From the NCBI RefSeq assembly GCF_041596335.1, contig NZ_JBFHIT010000014.1, positions 1 to 64,000 of the forward strand: a stretch of 64,000 nucleotides of DNA, read 5' to 3'. Positions 43,629 through 51,618 of the stretch are shown here, in pieces. The stretch is from Mangrovibacterium sp041596335 (lineage in GTDB: Bacteria; Bacteroidota; Bacteroidia; Bacteroidales; Prolixibacteraceae). A program made the position numbers and the translations under genes. Below the pieces are notes generated by a model. It had not been told where the DNA came from, made no database searches, and saw only the letters and a program-made list of their open reading frames with translations. The stretch's first letter is position 1; the number at the start of each line of letters is the position of its first letter.

Positions 43629-44454
43629 GGTTTCGTTTTTGGCGTCCAAAAAGATAAGCAATTCCTTTCATAAAACCGAATAGTAACACCAGGGTGAAAA
43701 TGATGGATGCCCCCGAAGGTATGTCGGCATAAAACGAGAAGAGCAGGCCGGCAAAAGAGCCTACAAAAGCAAAGCCAACCGAGTAAAGCATCATCATCCT
43801 GAAATCGTGTGTGAACAGGTTGGCGGTTGCTTGCGGCAGGGTAAGCAACGACATGATGAGGATGATGCCCACCACGCGGATGTTCATCACAATAGTCACC
43901 GCGATGAGGCTAATCAGAATATAATTGATCAGGTTAACGGGCAGGCCGGTTGTTTTCGCAAATTCTTCGTTGAAGGCTACGTACAGGATGGCCCGGTAAA
44001 ACAATACGAAAAAGGCAACGAGAATGAATGAAAGGGCTGCCATGAGCCAGATTTCGGTGCTCGATACGGTGAGGATACTTCCAAAAAGGTAGCTCATGAG
44101 GTTTGGCGCGTAGCCGGGCGACAGGTAAATGAAAATAATGCCAATGGCCATGCCCAGCGACCACCAAATGGCGATCGACGAATCTTCGCGCAGGCGTGCC
44201 GTCCGGGTGAAATATTGAATGCCCAAACCCGAAAGTACAGAGAATACCGCTGCTCCGAGAAGTGGGTTGAGCCCCAGAAAATAGCCAATGCCAATTCCTC
44301 CAAACGAGGCATGGGTAATGCCACCGCTGATGAACACAATGCGTCGGGCAACAATGTATGTACCTACAATTCCACAGGTGATAGCTGCAAAAAACGATGC
44401 CCAAAAGGCATTCATAAAAAAGTCGTATCGAAACAAATCAATGATGGTGCCCAT
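43618..44454 (-). CDS. znuB: Zinc/manganese ABC transporter permease
   Basis: A 278-residue ABC-3 family membrane subunit with about eight helices. Motifs: CGIVGTYIVARRIVFISGGITHASFGGIGIGYFLG (quoted in two overlapping parts of this region) and the cytoplasmic coupling region VIMNIRVVGIILIMSLLTLPQATANLF. It would form the translocation path for zinc (or manganese) imported by ZnuA and powered by ZnuC. It overlaps znuC by 17 bases and the zinc-ribbon gene by 11. Metal identity is inferred from the system, not proven. Confidence 0.9.
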   Translation of the reverse strand: MGTIIDLFRYDFFMNAFWASFFAAITCGIVGTYIVARRIVFISGGITHASFGGIGIGYFLGLNPLLGAAVFSVLSGLGIQYFTRTARLREDSSIAIWWSLGMAIGIIFIYLSPGYAPNLMSYLFGSILTVSSTEIWLMAALSFILVAFFVLFYRAILYVAFNEEFAKTTGLPVNLINYILISLIAVTIVMNIRVVGIILIMSLLTLPQATANLFTHDFRMMMLYSVGFAFVGSFAGLLFSFYADIPSGASIIFTLVLLFGFMKGIAYLFGRQKRNHAN

Positions 44455-45208
44455 GGTCGTGCTTATGTTTGTCGTGAAGGCTTAATACGGTGTGTGGAAT
44501 GTCGCCGTGGGTAATTATTTGCAACGGACAATTATACGATGCCAGTTGCTCGGTGCTGATAATGTTGCTCGGGTGATAGTGCAGTGAGCGATTCACGCAG
44601 GCAATGGTTTTTACATAGTATGAAATGGTGCCCACATCGTGCGATACTAATATAATCGCCATTCGTTTGTTCAGCTCTTTCAATTTGTCGTACAGTTCGC
44701 TCTCAAACTGGTTGTCTACAAATGTGTCGGGCTCGTCCAGTACCAGTAGTTCAGGGTTATTCATTAGCGAACGGCAGAGGAACACCCGTTGCATTTGTCC
44801 GCCCGAGAGTTCGCCAATGGCTTTATCGCGCAAATGCAACACACCCATTTCTTCGAGTAAATGTTCGGCGTGGCTAATTTCAGTTTTATTTTGGCTGAAA
44901 AGGCTGAAGCTGCGTCGGTCGGTTTTTCCCGAGCGCACCACATCGAGCACCGAAATCGGAAAACGTTTGTCAATTTGGTTAATTTGCGGAAGGTAGCCAA
45001 TCCGGGTTTCGGGAATGTGAAAAGTGATGTCTCCCTTTTCCGGTTTTACCAGACCCAGTAATGCTTTTATCAACGTTGTTTTGCCGCCTCCGTTCGGGCC
45101 AATCACGCCCAAAAAGTCGTGTTCCGCAATGGCCAGATTAACGTTTTTCAGTACCACTTCGTGGTCGTAGCTAACGGTGAGGTTTTTTATTTCGAGCAGT
45201 TTTGTCAT
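44438..45208 (-). CDS. znuC: Zinc ABC transporter ATPase, His-rich tail
   Basis: A 256-residue ATP-binding subunit. Walker A GPNGGGKTT, Q-loop GYLPQINQID, signature ELSGGQMQRVFLCR, Walker B LLVLDEPDTFVD and the switch His in ILVSHDVGTISYY. The C-terminus ends with a histidine-rich tail (LHDKHKHDHGHHH), which could bind zinc and sense or buffer it. It overlaps znuB and follows znuA by 18 bases; family and context support zinc import. Confidence 0.92.
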   Translation of the reverse strand: MTKLLEIKNLTVSYDHEVVLKNVNLAIAEHDFLGVIGPNGGGKTTLIKALLGLVKPEKGDITFHIPETRIGYLPQINQIDKRFPISVLDVVRSGKTDRRSFSLFSQNKTEISHAEHLLEEMGVLHLRDKAIGELSGGQMQRVFLCRSLMNNPELLVLDEPDTFVDNQFESELYDKLKELNKRMAIILVSHDVGTISYYVKTIACVNRSLHYHPSNIISTEQLASYNCPLQIITHGDIPHTVLSLHDKHKHDHGHHH

Positions 45209-45226
45209 TCCGGTTGTTGGGTGCTT

Positions 45227-46129
45227 TCATTCGGGTTGCTGGTCGTTGCGTGCAGCCACTATTTTACTGCAATTGTTCTGCATTGGTGATTTTTGTCGCG
45301 ATCGTTCGCAGTTCATCGGCCCAATTTCATTCAGCGGATCAATCTGTATAACTTCGCCGCCGATTTCACGAGCCATTTGGCGCGCGTTTTCCATATTAAA
45401 TTCCTTTTGCACAAAAATGGCTTTTATATTTTCATTTTTGGCTATTTCAGCCAATTCTTTCAGGTGTTTGGGCGAAGGTTCCTTGCCGTCGATCTCCATT
45501 GCCACTTGCTCTAACCCGTATTGGCGAGCCAAATAGGTAAGCGAAGGGTGAAAAATGAGGAACTTTTTCGATGGCAATTTTTCGAATGTGGCTTTCAAAT
45601 CGGCATCGAGCGAGTCAATTTCAGTTTGAAAGCGGTTGTGGTTCGCCAGCAGCAACTCGCGGTGTTCGGGCAATACCTGAACCAGTGCTTTGTAGGTTTC
45701 GTTCACCAGCTTTTTCACTTCGTCGGGCGCCGACCAAATATGCGGATCAACACCATGCAGATGCACATGGTCGCCATGCACTTCTTCCTTGCCGGCAATC
45801 CAATCGGCTTGAGCCGAGCTGTCGAAGTATTTTAGGTTGGGGTTGCTTTCCCGTATTTTGTCGACCCATCCTTCTTCGAACCCAATTTTCCCAATTCCAA
45901 TCCAAGCCAGTGTCGACGAGAGGCCGGTCATTTGCGAAGGCATAAGTGAGTACAGTTCGGGGCTGGCACCCGGCGGCACCAATACGTTAACCGTAACCAG
46001 GTCGCCGGCTAGTTGTTCTACAAAATATTTCTGAGGCAAAATAGTTACTGCAATGGTTGGTTTGCCCGATTTTGTTGGGCCGGAGCAGGCCATCGAAAAA
46101 ATGAAAATAAAGGCGAATAGTTTTCTCAT
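45227..46129 (-). CDS. znuA: Zinc ABC transporter substrate-binding lipoprotein
   Basis: A 300-residue cluster A-I metal-binding lipoprotein. The signal has lipobox FSMACS with the Cys near residue 15. Start ATG at 46129; an open upstream extension of 70 codons has no support. Metal-site elements: a His-rich stretch EVHGDHVHLHGVDPHIW, LIFHPSLTYLARQYGL and FVQKEFN. The usual first ligand motif is SPHxYxP; here it is SPELYSLMPSQM, so the His is replaced by Glu. First gene of the znuA-C-B-zinc-ribbon operon. Confidence 0.9.
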   Translation of the reverse strand: MRKLFAFIFIFSMACSGPTKSGKPTIAVTILPQKYFVEQLAGDLVTVNVLVPPGASPELYSLMPSQMTGLSSTLAWIGIGKIGFEEGWVDKIRESNPNLKYFDSSAQADWIAGKEEVHGDHVHLHGVDPHIWSAPDEVKKLVNETYKALVQVLPEHRELLLANHNRFQTEIDSLDADLKATFEKLPSKKFLIFHPSLTYLARQYGLEQVAMEIDGKEPSPKHLKELAEIAKNENIKAIFVQKEFNMENARQMAREIGGEVIQIDPLNEIGPMNCERSRQKSPMQNNCSKIVAARNDQQPE

Positions 46130-46559
46130 AAATGTTTCTTGTGTTGTCAAATCTCGATCAAAGATAATAAGTCGGTCGGAATAATGCGGGAAGTCACTCG
46201 GTTGAAAATTCAGCTTTCCCGTGCGATTCCTTCCCTTTGACTTCGACCTGATTTTACTTTGTGCGACTATTAACCGGGAACGATCGATTTTGTTGAGCAA
46301 AAGGTAATTTTCTTCGACAGAGAAGGATGAAGGCACCAAATTGATACAAAACAGCAGCTTGTTTTCAGTTGAAATTGAGTTTTAGCCTGAACATGGTTCA
46401 CCCGTTTCTGCAGGGCATCGCCAAACGTTGAACCTGTTTGCATTCCTCGTAGAAATTGGTGCGTGCGGCAAGGCTGAGCCAATCATTCCTTTTTATATAG
46501 CCGCAAATAAAGGGCGTGTTTGAATGAATGGTAAATTCCGGTTTCCGGTGGTGACCGGA
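46130..46559. other. Intergenic region upstream of znuA
   Basis: These 430 bases separate yidD and the zinc operon, both on the minus strand. They should contain the znuA promoter. A short stem TCCGGT/ACCGGA (46544-46549, 46554-46559) follows the yidD stop. No clear Zur-type operator, -7 box or gene is recognised. Confidence 0.5.
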
Positions 46560-46847
46560 TTAGTTCGAATCAATATCCATCTTCTTCACCTTAATTTGCT
46601 CTTTTGGTGGAACAGGGTCGTAGCCGTGTGTCCCCCAGGGATGGCAGTGCAAAATGCGTTTGGTGGCCAGATAGAAACCCTTGAAAGGACCGTGAATTTT
46701 TACCGCATCAATGGCATATTGCGAGCAGGTTGGTATATGGCGGCACGAGTTGGGGAGCAGCGGAGAGATGGCAGCGCGGTAAAAGTAAACCGGAATCAGC
46801 AAGATCCAGCCTGCGAGTTTTAATACGAGTTTTATTGCACGACGCAT
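46560..46847 (-). CDS. yidD: YidD, membrane protein insertion efficiency factor
   Basis: A 95-residue protein with an amphipathic membrane-associated N-terminus (AIKLVLKLAGWILLIPVYFYRAAISP) and the strongly conserved core LLPNSCRHIPTCSQYAIDAVKIHGPFKGFYLATKRILHCHPWG (given here as one motif region, three conserved Cys). YidD assists YidC in inserting membrane proteins. It lies apart from rnpA/rpmH here, which is common in Bacteroidota. Start ATG at 46847. Confidence 0.95.
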   Translation of the reverse strand: MRRAIKLVLKLAGWILLIPVYFYRAAISPLLPNSCRHIPTCSQYAIDAVKIHGPFKGFYLATKRILHCHPWGTHGYDPVPPKEQIKVKKMDIDSN

Positions 46848-47092
46848 GTGGTTCTGTTTGCGACAAAGTTACTAAAAGATTGAGGATTGAATGTCCATTT
46901 AGTCGATGTGGAAGTTTTTGTGATGCCGGAAATAAGCTTTGTTCCCGGAGACTTAAAGCGTGGTTTCAGGTGTTTGCGGCATTCTTTTACGCTAATTTTC
47001 ACGGCCTTGTTTTCGCGTATTGGCGGCTTTGCATAAGAACGGACGAACCAAACGGATACATTTGTGTTTAGGAAGCATACAAATTGGATATC

Positions 47093-47773
47093 ATGGCAAA
47101 AGCCGAAGAATATATTAAAAAAGATCATCAGCTGTTTGAAGAAACAGTGGTTAATAACGAAGAAATATCGCCGGGAGTTTTTCTCCTGTCTGTTAAACGA
47201 GTTCACGATTTTAAACCCGGACAGGTTGTAAAGCTGGCGGTCGACCAGGTTCAGCCGCCTCGTATTTACAGCATTTGCAGCGGAAACAGCGACGAAGAGT
47301 TGCGTATTCTTTTCAATATAAAGGACGATGGGTACCTGACTCCCCGGTTGGCAGGCCTTATTCCCGGTGATAAAGTGTTGCTTAGTGCGCCATACGGGAG
47401 CTTTGTCGGCAACAAGAAACCCGCCTGGTGGATTGCTACCGGAACGGGAATCGCTCCTTTTTACAGCATGTTTCAATCCGGTTTGGCCGGCAATAAAATG
47501 TTGATTCATGGAGCCAGTTATCTCAATCAGTTTTATTTTGAAGATGAGCTGGATTGGGCGATGGACAAAAACTACCAGCGTTGCTGTTCGCGAGAGCAGT
47601 CGTGCGATGTGTTTCCCGGCAGGGTAACCGACTACCTCGAAAATCGATCCGAACTTCCGAGAACTGCGCAATACTATTTGTGTGGAAAAGCGATCATGGT
47701 GGTTGAGGTTCGCGACCTGCTGATCAGGAAAGGTGTGCCTTACGAAAATATTATCGCCGAGATTTATTTTTAA
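47093..47773 (+). CDS. Ferredoxin-NADP reductase-like flavoprotein
   Basis: A 226-residue FAD/NAD(P)-binding oxidoreductase. ATG at 47093 (MAKAEEYIKKDHQLFEET) is preferred over a TTG three codons earlier. FAD-binding RIYSICSGNSDEELRILF, the NADP loop ATGTGIAPFYSMFQSG, and CGKAIMVVEVRDLLIRKG are typical of the FNR superfamily. It would shuttle electrons between NADPH and a ferredoxin or flavodoxin. No iron-sulphur domain is attached. Divergent from yidD and 111 bases upstream of rlmN. Confidence 0.85.
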   Translation: MAKAEEYIKKDHQLFEETVVNNEEISPGVFLLSVKRVHDFKPGQVVKLAVDQVQPPRIYSICSGNSDEELRILFNIKDDGYLTPRLAGLIPGDKVLLSAPYGSFVGNKKPAWWIATGTGIAPFYSMFQSGLAGNKMLIHGASYLNQFYFEDELDWAMDKNYQRCCSREQSCDVFPGRVTDYLENRSELPRTAQYYLCGKAIMVVEVRDLLIRKGVPYENIIAEIYF

Positions 47774-47861
47774 AAGATTGAAAACGGGAAGTGGGCTGAA
47801 GCGCTTGCAAATAGCATAGTTCTGCCTGAGTCTCGCTGTTTTCGGTTCTGATTCTCTTTTA

Positions 47862-47869
47862 TAACTTTG
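47862..47869 (+). promoter_or_regulatory. -7 box TAACTTTG upstream of rlmN
   Basis: TAACTTTG fits the TAnnTTTG consensus and lies 15 bases before the ATG at 47885. The leader would be very short. No good -33 element is seen, so only the -7 part is supported. Confidence 0.5.
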
Positions 47870-47884
47870 CAGAAAATTTACACG

Positions 47885-48910
47885 ATGCAGAAGGAAGCTT
47901 TATTTGGAAAGACATTGGAGGAATTGCAAGCCGTTTGTGCGGACTTGGGATTGCCAAAATTCGCGGCGAAACAAATTGCCGACTGGCTATACAAAAAGCC
48001 GGTGTCGAGTATTGAAGAGATGACCAATCTTTCCAAAAAAGCGCGTGAATCGCTCAGCGAGAAATACACCTTCGGGCTGATTGAAACCACGAAAGTGCAG
48101 GAGAGTGTGGACGGAACCAAAAAGTACCTTTTCCCAACCGGGCAGGGGAAATTTGTGGAGACGGCCATGATTCCTGATAAGGACCGAAAGACCGTTTGCG
48201 TTTCGTCGCAGGTGGGCTGTAAAATGGGCTGTTTGTTTTGCATGACTGGCAAGCAAGGCTTTCAGGGACAACTGACTGCCGGTGAAATTGTGAATCAGAT
48301 TCGAAATATTCCGGAGTGGGAAGACGTGACCAATATTGTGTACATGGGGATGGGCGAGCCGTTCGATAATTTGGATGAAGTGCTGAAGAGCACACAAATC
48401 CTGACTTCGGAATGGGGTTTTGCCATGAGTCCAAGGCGGATCACGGTTTCGTCGATCGGTATTGTACCCGGCCTGGTGCGTTTTCTGAACGAAAGCGAAT
48501 GCCACCTGGCAATTAGTTTGCACACGCCTTTTCACGAAGAGCGCCAGAGCTTGATGCCGGTGGAAATTGCGTATCCGCTGGAAGAAGTACTACAGGAAAT
48601 CCGAAATTGGGACTTTGGCCGTCAGCGTCGCGTGTCGTTCGAGTACATCGTTTTCCACGGACTGAATGATACGCCTGCACATGTTCGAGAAATGGCTCGA
48701 CTGCTCGATGGCATTAAATGTCGGATTAACCTCATTCGTTTTCATCCGATACCGGACACCCCGCTCAAAGGAACCGACGAAACAACCTTGATCGAATTCA
48801 AAGAAGGGCTGGAGAAAAAGGGCATCACCACAACAATTCGTGCTTCACGAGGACAGGATATCTATGCGGCCTGTGGATTACTATCAACCAAAGCGCTGCT
48901 GAAAAACTAG
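47885..48910 (+). CDS. rlmN: Dual-specificity RNA methyltransferase RlmN
   Basis: A 341-residue radical-SAM enzyme that methylates adenosine 2503 of 23S rRNA and adenosine 37 of some tRNAs. The iron-sulphur motif CxxxCxxC is Cys112, Cys116 and Cys119 in CKMGCLFCMTG. Other motifs: ALFGKTLEELQAVCADLG, GMGEPFDNLDEVL and the resolving Cys in RGQDIYAACGLL. The frame extends back to a TTG at 47867, but the ATG at 47885 is preferred. It is a single gene. Confidence 0.96.
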   Translation: MQKEALFGKTLEELQAVCADLGLPKFAAKQIADWLYKKPVSSIEEMTNLSKKARESLSEKYTFGLIETTKVQESVDGTKKYLFPTGQGKFVETAMIPDKDRKTVCVSSQVGCKMGCLFCMTGKQGFQGQLTAGEIVNQIRNIPEWEDVTNIVYMGMGEPFDNLDEVLKSTQILTSEWGFAMSPRRITVSSIGIVPGLVRFLNESECHLAISLHTPFHEERQSLMPVEIAYPLEEVLQEIRNWDFGRQRRVSFEYIVFHGLNDTPAHVREMARLLDGIKCRINLIRFHPIPDTPLKGTDETTLIEFKEGLEKKGITTTIRASRGQDIYAACGLLSTKALLKN

Positions 48911-48974
48911 GCTTTCCTTCAATAAAAAATACCAGAAGATTCGGTTCATTTTTGAACGAATCATCGCTGAAATG

Positions 48975-49004
48975 AATTGCAATTTGAGGTCTCGAATTGC
49001 AATT
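48975..49004. promoter_or_regulatory. Twin AATTGCAATT palindromes, 20 bp apart
   Basis: The perfect palindrome AATTGCAATT occurs at 48975-48984 and again at 48995-49004, start-to-start distance exactly 20 bases, about two helical turns. It lies 8 bases upstream of a -7 box and covers the -33 zone of the aldo/keto reductase promoter. The geometry suits a dimeric repressor bound side by side; the regulator is unknown. Confidence 0.65.
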
Positions 49005-49011
49005 TCTGTTT

Positions 49012-49019
49012 TAACTTTG
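49012..49019 (+). promoter_or_regulatory. -7 box TAACTTTG of the aldo/keto reductase gene
   Basis: TAACTTTG matches TAnnTTTG and lies 26 bases before the ATG at 49045. The twin palindromes at 48975-49004 sit just upstream, consistent with a regulated promoter. Confidence 0.6.
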
Positions 49020-49044
49020 AGTGATAAGTTAAAAATTTCAGATC

Positions 49045-50058
49045 ATGCGATACAATTTATTGGGAAATACCGGGCTTCAGGTTTCTGAACTTTGTTTGGG
49101 AACGATGACTTTCGGAGGAAAAGGCTTTTGGACAGCCATCGGCGAAGTTCCGCAGTTGGAGGTAAACGATTTAGTGAAAACCGCCGTTGATGCCGGAGTG
49201 AATTTTATTGACACCGCTAATGTATACAGCGAAGGTATTAGTGAAATAATGACCGGACAAGCCATCCGGGACTTGGGACTGAAACGCGATGATTTGGTGA
49301 TTGCAACCAAAGTGCTTGGCCCAATGGGAACCGGCCCCAATCAGTGCGGATTGACCCGCAAACACATTTTGCAGCAGGCCGATGAAAGCCTCACGCGCCT
49401 TAAAATGGATTATATCGACTTGTACCAGGTGCATGGTTTCGACTCCTTCACGCCCTTTGAGGAAACCCTGGATGCGCTCGACTCGCTGGTGAAAAGCGGT
49501 AAAGTGCGCTACATTGGTTGCTCCAATTTAGCCGCCTGGCAAATTATGAAAGCACGTGGCATTTCCGAACGAAAGAATATTTCGAAATATGTTTCGCTGC
49601 AGGCTTATTATACTATTGCCGGTCGCGATTTGGAGCGCGATGTTGTGCCCATGTTAATCGATCAGAAAATGGGTCTCATGGTATGGAGTCCATTGGCCGG
49701 AGGTTTTCTGAGTGGAAAGTACAGCCGTAATGCCAGCACCGAAGAGGGCCGCCGGGTGAGTTTCGACTTTCCGCCAGTTAATAAGGAACGGGCTTTTGAT
49801 GTGATCGATGTGATGCAGGAAATTGCCAAGAACAAAGCGGTGAGCGTCGCTCAAATCGCATTGGCCTGGCTGCTTTGTCAGCCGGTAGTTAGCTCCGTAA
49901 TTGTTGGCGCGAAAAAGCAAAGTCAGCTGCTTGATAACTTAAAAGCGACGGAGGTGAAACTGTCAGCTGAAGAGTTGGCCAGTCTGGACGCTGTGAGCAA
50001 ACTGGAACCGGAATATCCGGGGTGGATGCTCGAGCGGCAGGGACGATACCGAGAATAA
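49045..50058 (+). CDS. Aldo/keto reductase
   Basis: A 337-residue NADP-dependent oxidoreductase. It has the (beta/alpha)8 AKR layout: GLQVSELCLGTMTFGGKGFW, FIDTANVYSEGISEIM with the catalytic Asp/Tyr, VIATKVLGPMGTG, YIDLYQVHGFDSFTPFEETL, and SNLAAWQIMKARG. The coenzyme end is VVSSVIVGAKKQSQLLDNL. It would reduce aldehydes or ketones; substrate unknown. Single gene followed by a terminator 20 bases after the stop, preceded by twin palindromes that suggest inducible expression. Confidence 0.93.
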   Translation: MRYNLLGNTGLQVSELCLGTMTFGGKGFWTAIGEVPQLEVNDLVKTAVDAGVNFIDTANVYSEGISEIMTGQAIRDLGLKRDDLVIATKVLGPMGTGPNQCGLTRKHILQQADESLTRLKMDYIDLYQVHGFDSFTPFEETLDALDSLVKSGKVRYIGCSNLAAWQIMKARGISERKNISKYVSLQAYYTIAGRDLERDVVPMLIDQKMGLMVWSPLAGGFLSGKYSRNASTEEGRRVSFDFPPVNKERAFDVIDVMQEIAKNKAVSVAQIALAWLLCQPVVSSVIVGAKKQSQLLDNLKATEVKLSAEELASLDAVSKLEPEYPGWMLERQGRYRE

Positions 50059-50079
50059 CACGGATAAACTACATTAGCT

Positions 50080-50107
50080 GCCGGAACGACCATGTTCCGG
50101 CTTTTCT
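50080..50107 (+). terminator. Terminator of the aldo/keto reductase gene
   Basis: GCCGGAAC (50080-50087) and GTTCCGGC (50094-50101) form a perfect 8-bp stem with a 6-base loop followed by TTTTCTGTT. It is a standard intrinsic terminator. Confidence 0.85.
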
Positions 50108-50272
50108 GTTCAATTCCGAAACGATAGTCCGGAATGTCAATGGCTACACATGGTGGTTGACGGAATCGCTCCGGACGCAGGAGAACTTTTAACATTTTTA
50201 AGCACTTGCGCGCTATCTGGAATCTTTCAAAATAGTTAAATTGCGTTTCTGTATAAAAAAAGGATTGTTGGT

Positions 50273-50773
50273 ATGGACAGATTGATTTGGTCGAAAGGAT
50301 TATTGAAAAATAAGCTGACGGTTGCCCGTGATGGAAGACAGATTGGTGTGATCGACTGGAACAATTTATTCAGTTCGGAAGCGATGGCTACATTGAACGG
50401 ACGGCGCTTTTTGCTGAACCGCGACTTCTTCCTTTCAAAACTTGAGATTTCTGATGCGACCAACGAGGCGCCCCTGGGAACAATCATGATTAATTTGTTC
50501 AACCCAAGAAGCGATTTAGTTTTAAACGGAAAACGATTTGAATTGGAAATCAAGAATTTCTGGCAATCGCGTTGGGCTTGGAAGTTCAATGGTCAAGAGA
50601 TGATTGTATTTCAGAGTGATGAGTTTTTATCGAAAGACAAAGGATCGATTGAGATTTATTCGTCGGACTCGGAAGAGCTTGAAATCCTGATATTACTCGG
50701 CTTGTTTGTTCGCAATCAGTTGGTGCTTTTTATGCTGTTGTTGCTCTTGGTGGTCTTGGTGGTTCTAATTTAA
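50273..50773 (+). CDS. Hypothetical protein with C-terminal membrane tail
   Basis: A 166-residue protein. The N-terminal ~120 residues are beta-rich (GLLKNKLTVARDGRQIGVID, RFELEIKNFWQSRWAWKFNG, MIVFQSDEFLSKD) with the look of a tubby/LURP-like barrel; that fold is a guess. The C-terminus is a very hydrophobic run (LVLFMLLLLLVVLVVLI), which would anchor it in the membrane. No family is recognised. Start ATG at 50273, between an aldo/keto reductase and a nitroreductase gene. Confidence 0.7.
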   Translation: MDRLIWSKGLLKNKLTVARDGRQIGVIDWNNLFSSEAMATLNGRRFLLNRDFFLSKLEISDATNEAPLGTIMINLFNPRSDLVLNGKRFELEIKNFWQSRWAWKFNGQEMIVFQSDEFLSKDKGSIEIYSSDSEELEILILLGLFVRNQLVLFMLLLLLVVLVVLI

Positions 50774-50892
50774 AAGCAGTGTCCCAACCATTAAAATTTT
50801 ATTTCCTTTTCCCCTCCTGACGCTCATGTTAGGCTTATGTCGACAAAATATAGTTGTTTTGCAGTCCGATCTATAATGCAAAAACAAAGACT

Positions 50893-51420
50893 ATGATTGA
50901 ATTCATCCGCCAACGCCGAAGTATTCGGAAATTTACCAATCAGCCGGTAGAAGCAGAAAAACTTACTTTACTACAAGAGGCTGTTTTACGTTCGCCAGCT
51001 TCGAAAAATGCCAATGCCTGGGAATTTTTATTTGTTCAGAACAAGGAAACCATTCGGGCGATGGCCGGAGCGAAACCCTTTGGGAGCAAGTTTTTGGAGA
51101 ACGCGCCTTTGGCAGTGGTGGTTATGGCTGATGACTCGAAAACAGAGGCCTGGATTGAAGATTGTTCGGTCGCATCAACGATTCTGATGTTAGCTGCTCA
51201 GTCAATCGGTTTGGGAAACTGTTGGGTTCAAATCCGCGATCGCGATCACAGTGAAAATCAAACTGCAGAGAGCTACTTGCGCGAACTGCTTCAGATTCCC
51301 TCGAACTTAAAAATTTTGAGTGTTATTGCCATTGGTTATTCGGCTCAAAATCGGGCACCCAAAGACGCATCGGATCTTTTGTGGGATAAAATTCACGTCG
51401 AACATTTCAACTTGAAATAG
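50893..51420 (+). CDS. Nitroreductase-family flavoprotein
   Basis: A 175-residue FMN oxidoreductase. MIEFIRQRRSIRKF at the start, LRSPASKNANAWEFLFVQNK and SIGLGNCWVQIRD match the nitroreductase superfamily, including the Arg-rich FMN-binding N-terminus. It reduces nitro or quinone compounds with NAD(P)H. Start ATG at 50893, since the upstream extension begins at TTG. Substrate unknown. Confidence 0.9.
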   Translation: MIEFIRQRRSIRKFTNQPVEAEKLTLLQEAVLRSPASKNANAWEFLFVQNKETIRAMAGAKPFGSKFLENAPLAVVVMADDSKTEAWIEDCSVASTILMLAAQSIGLGNCWVQIRDRDHSENQTAESYLRELLQIPSNLKILSVIAIGYSAQNRAPKDASDLLWDKIHVEHFNLK

Positions 51421-51422
51421 GA

Positions 51423-51458
51423 GCCGGTCGAGTATCGGTTCATTTTAGACCGGCGGTT
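51423..51458 (+). terminator. Possible terminator after the nitroreductase gene
   Basis: GCCGGTC (51423-51429) pairs with GACCGGC (51448-51454) around an 18-base loop, followed by GGTTTTC. The loop is longer than usual and the T-run short, so it is only a possible terminator. Confidence 0.4.
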
Positions 51459-51618
51459 TTCTAAATGTTTGCGCTTGTTTTAGTAAGCTGATGAATAAAA
51501 AACAGGGCTTTCTGAATCTTTTTTGATAAAGTAGATTTTAGAATTAAATTTACACGGAACTAAGCAATCGCAGAAGGTTGCGGTTTTAGCAGAAAAATAA
51601 CCAGTAGAAGTTAAAAAC

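Noticed and set aside
46130..46339. 70-codon extension of znuA
   Set aside because: It would bury the lipoprotein signal peptide; the ATG at 46129 begins exactly at a good lipoprotein signal.
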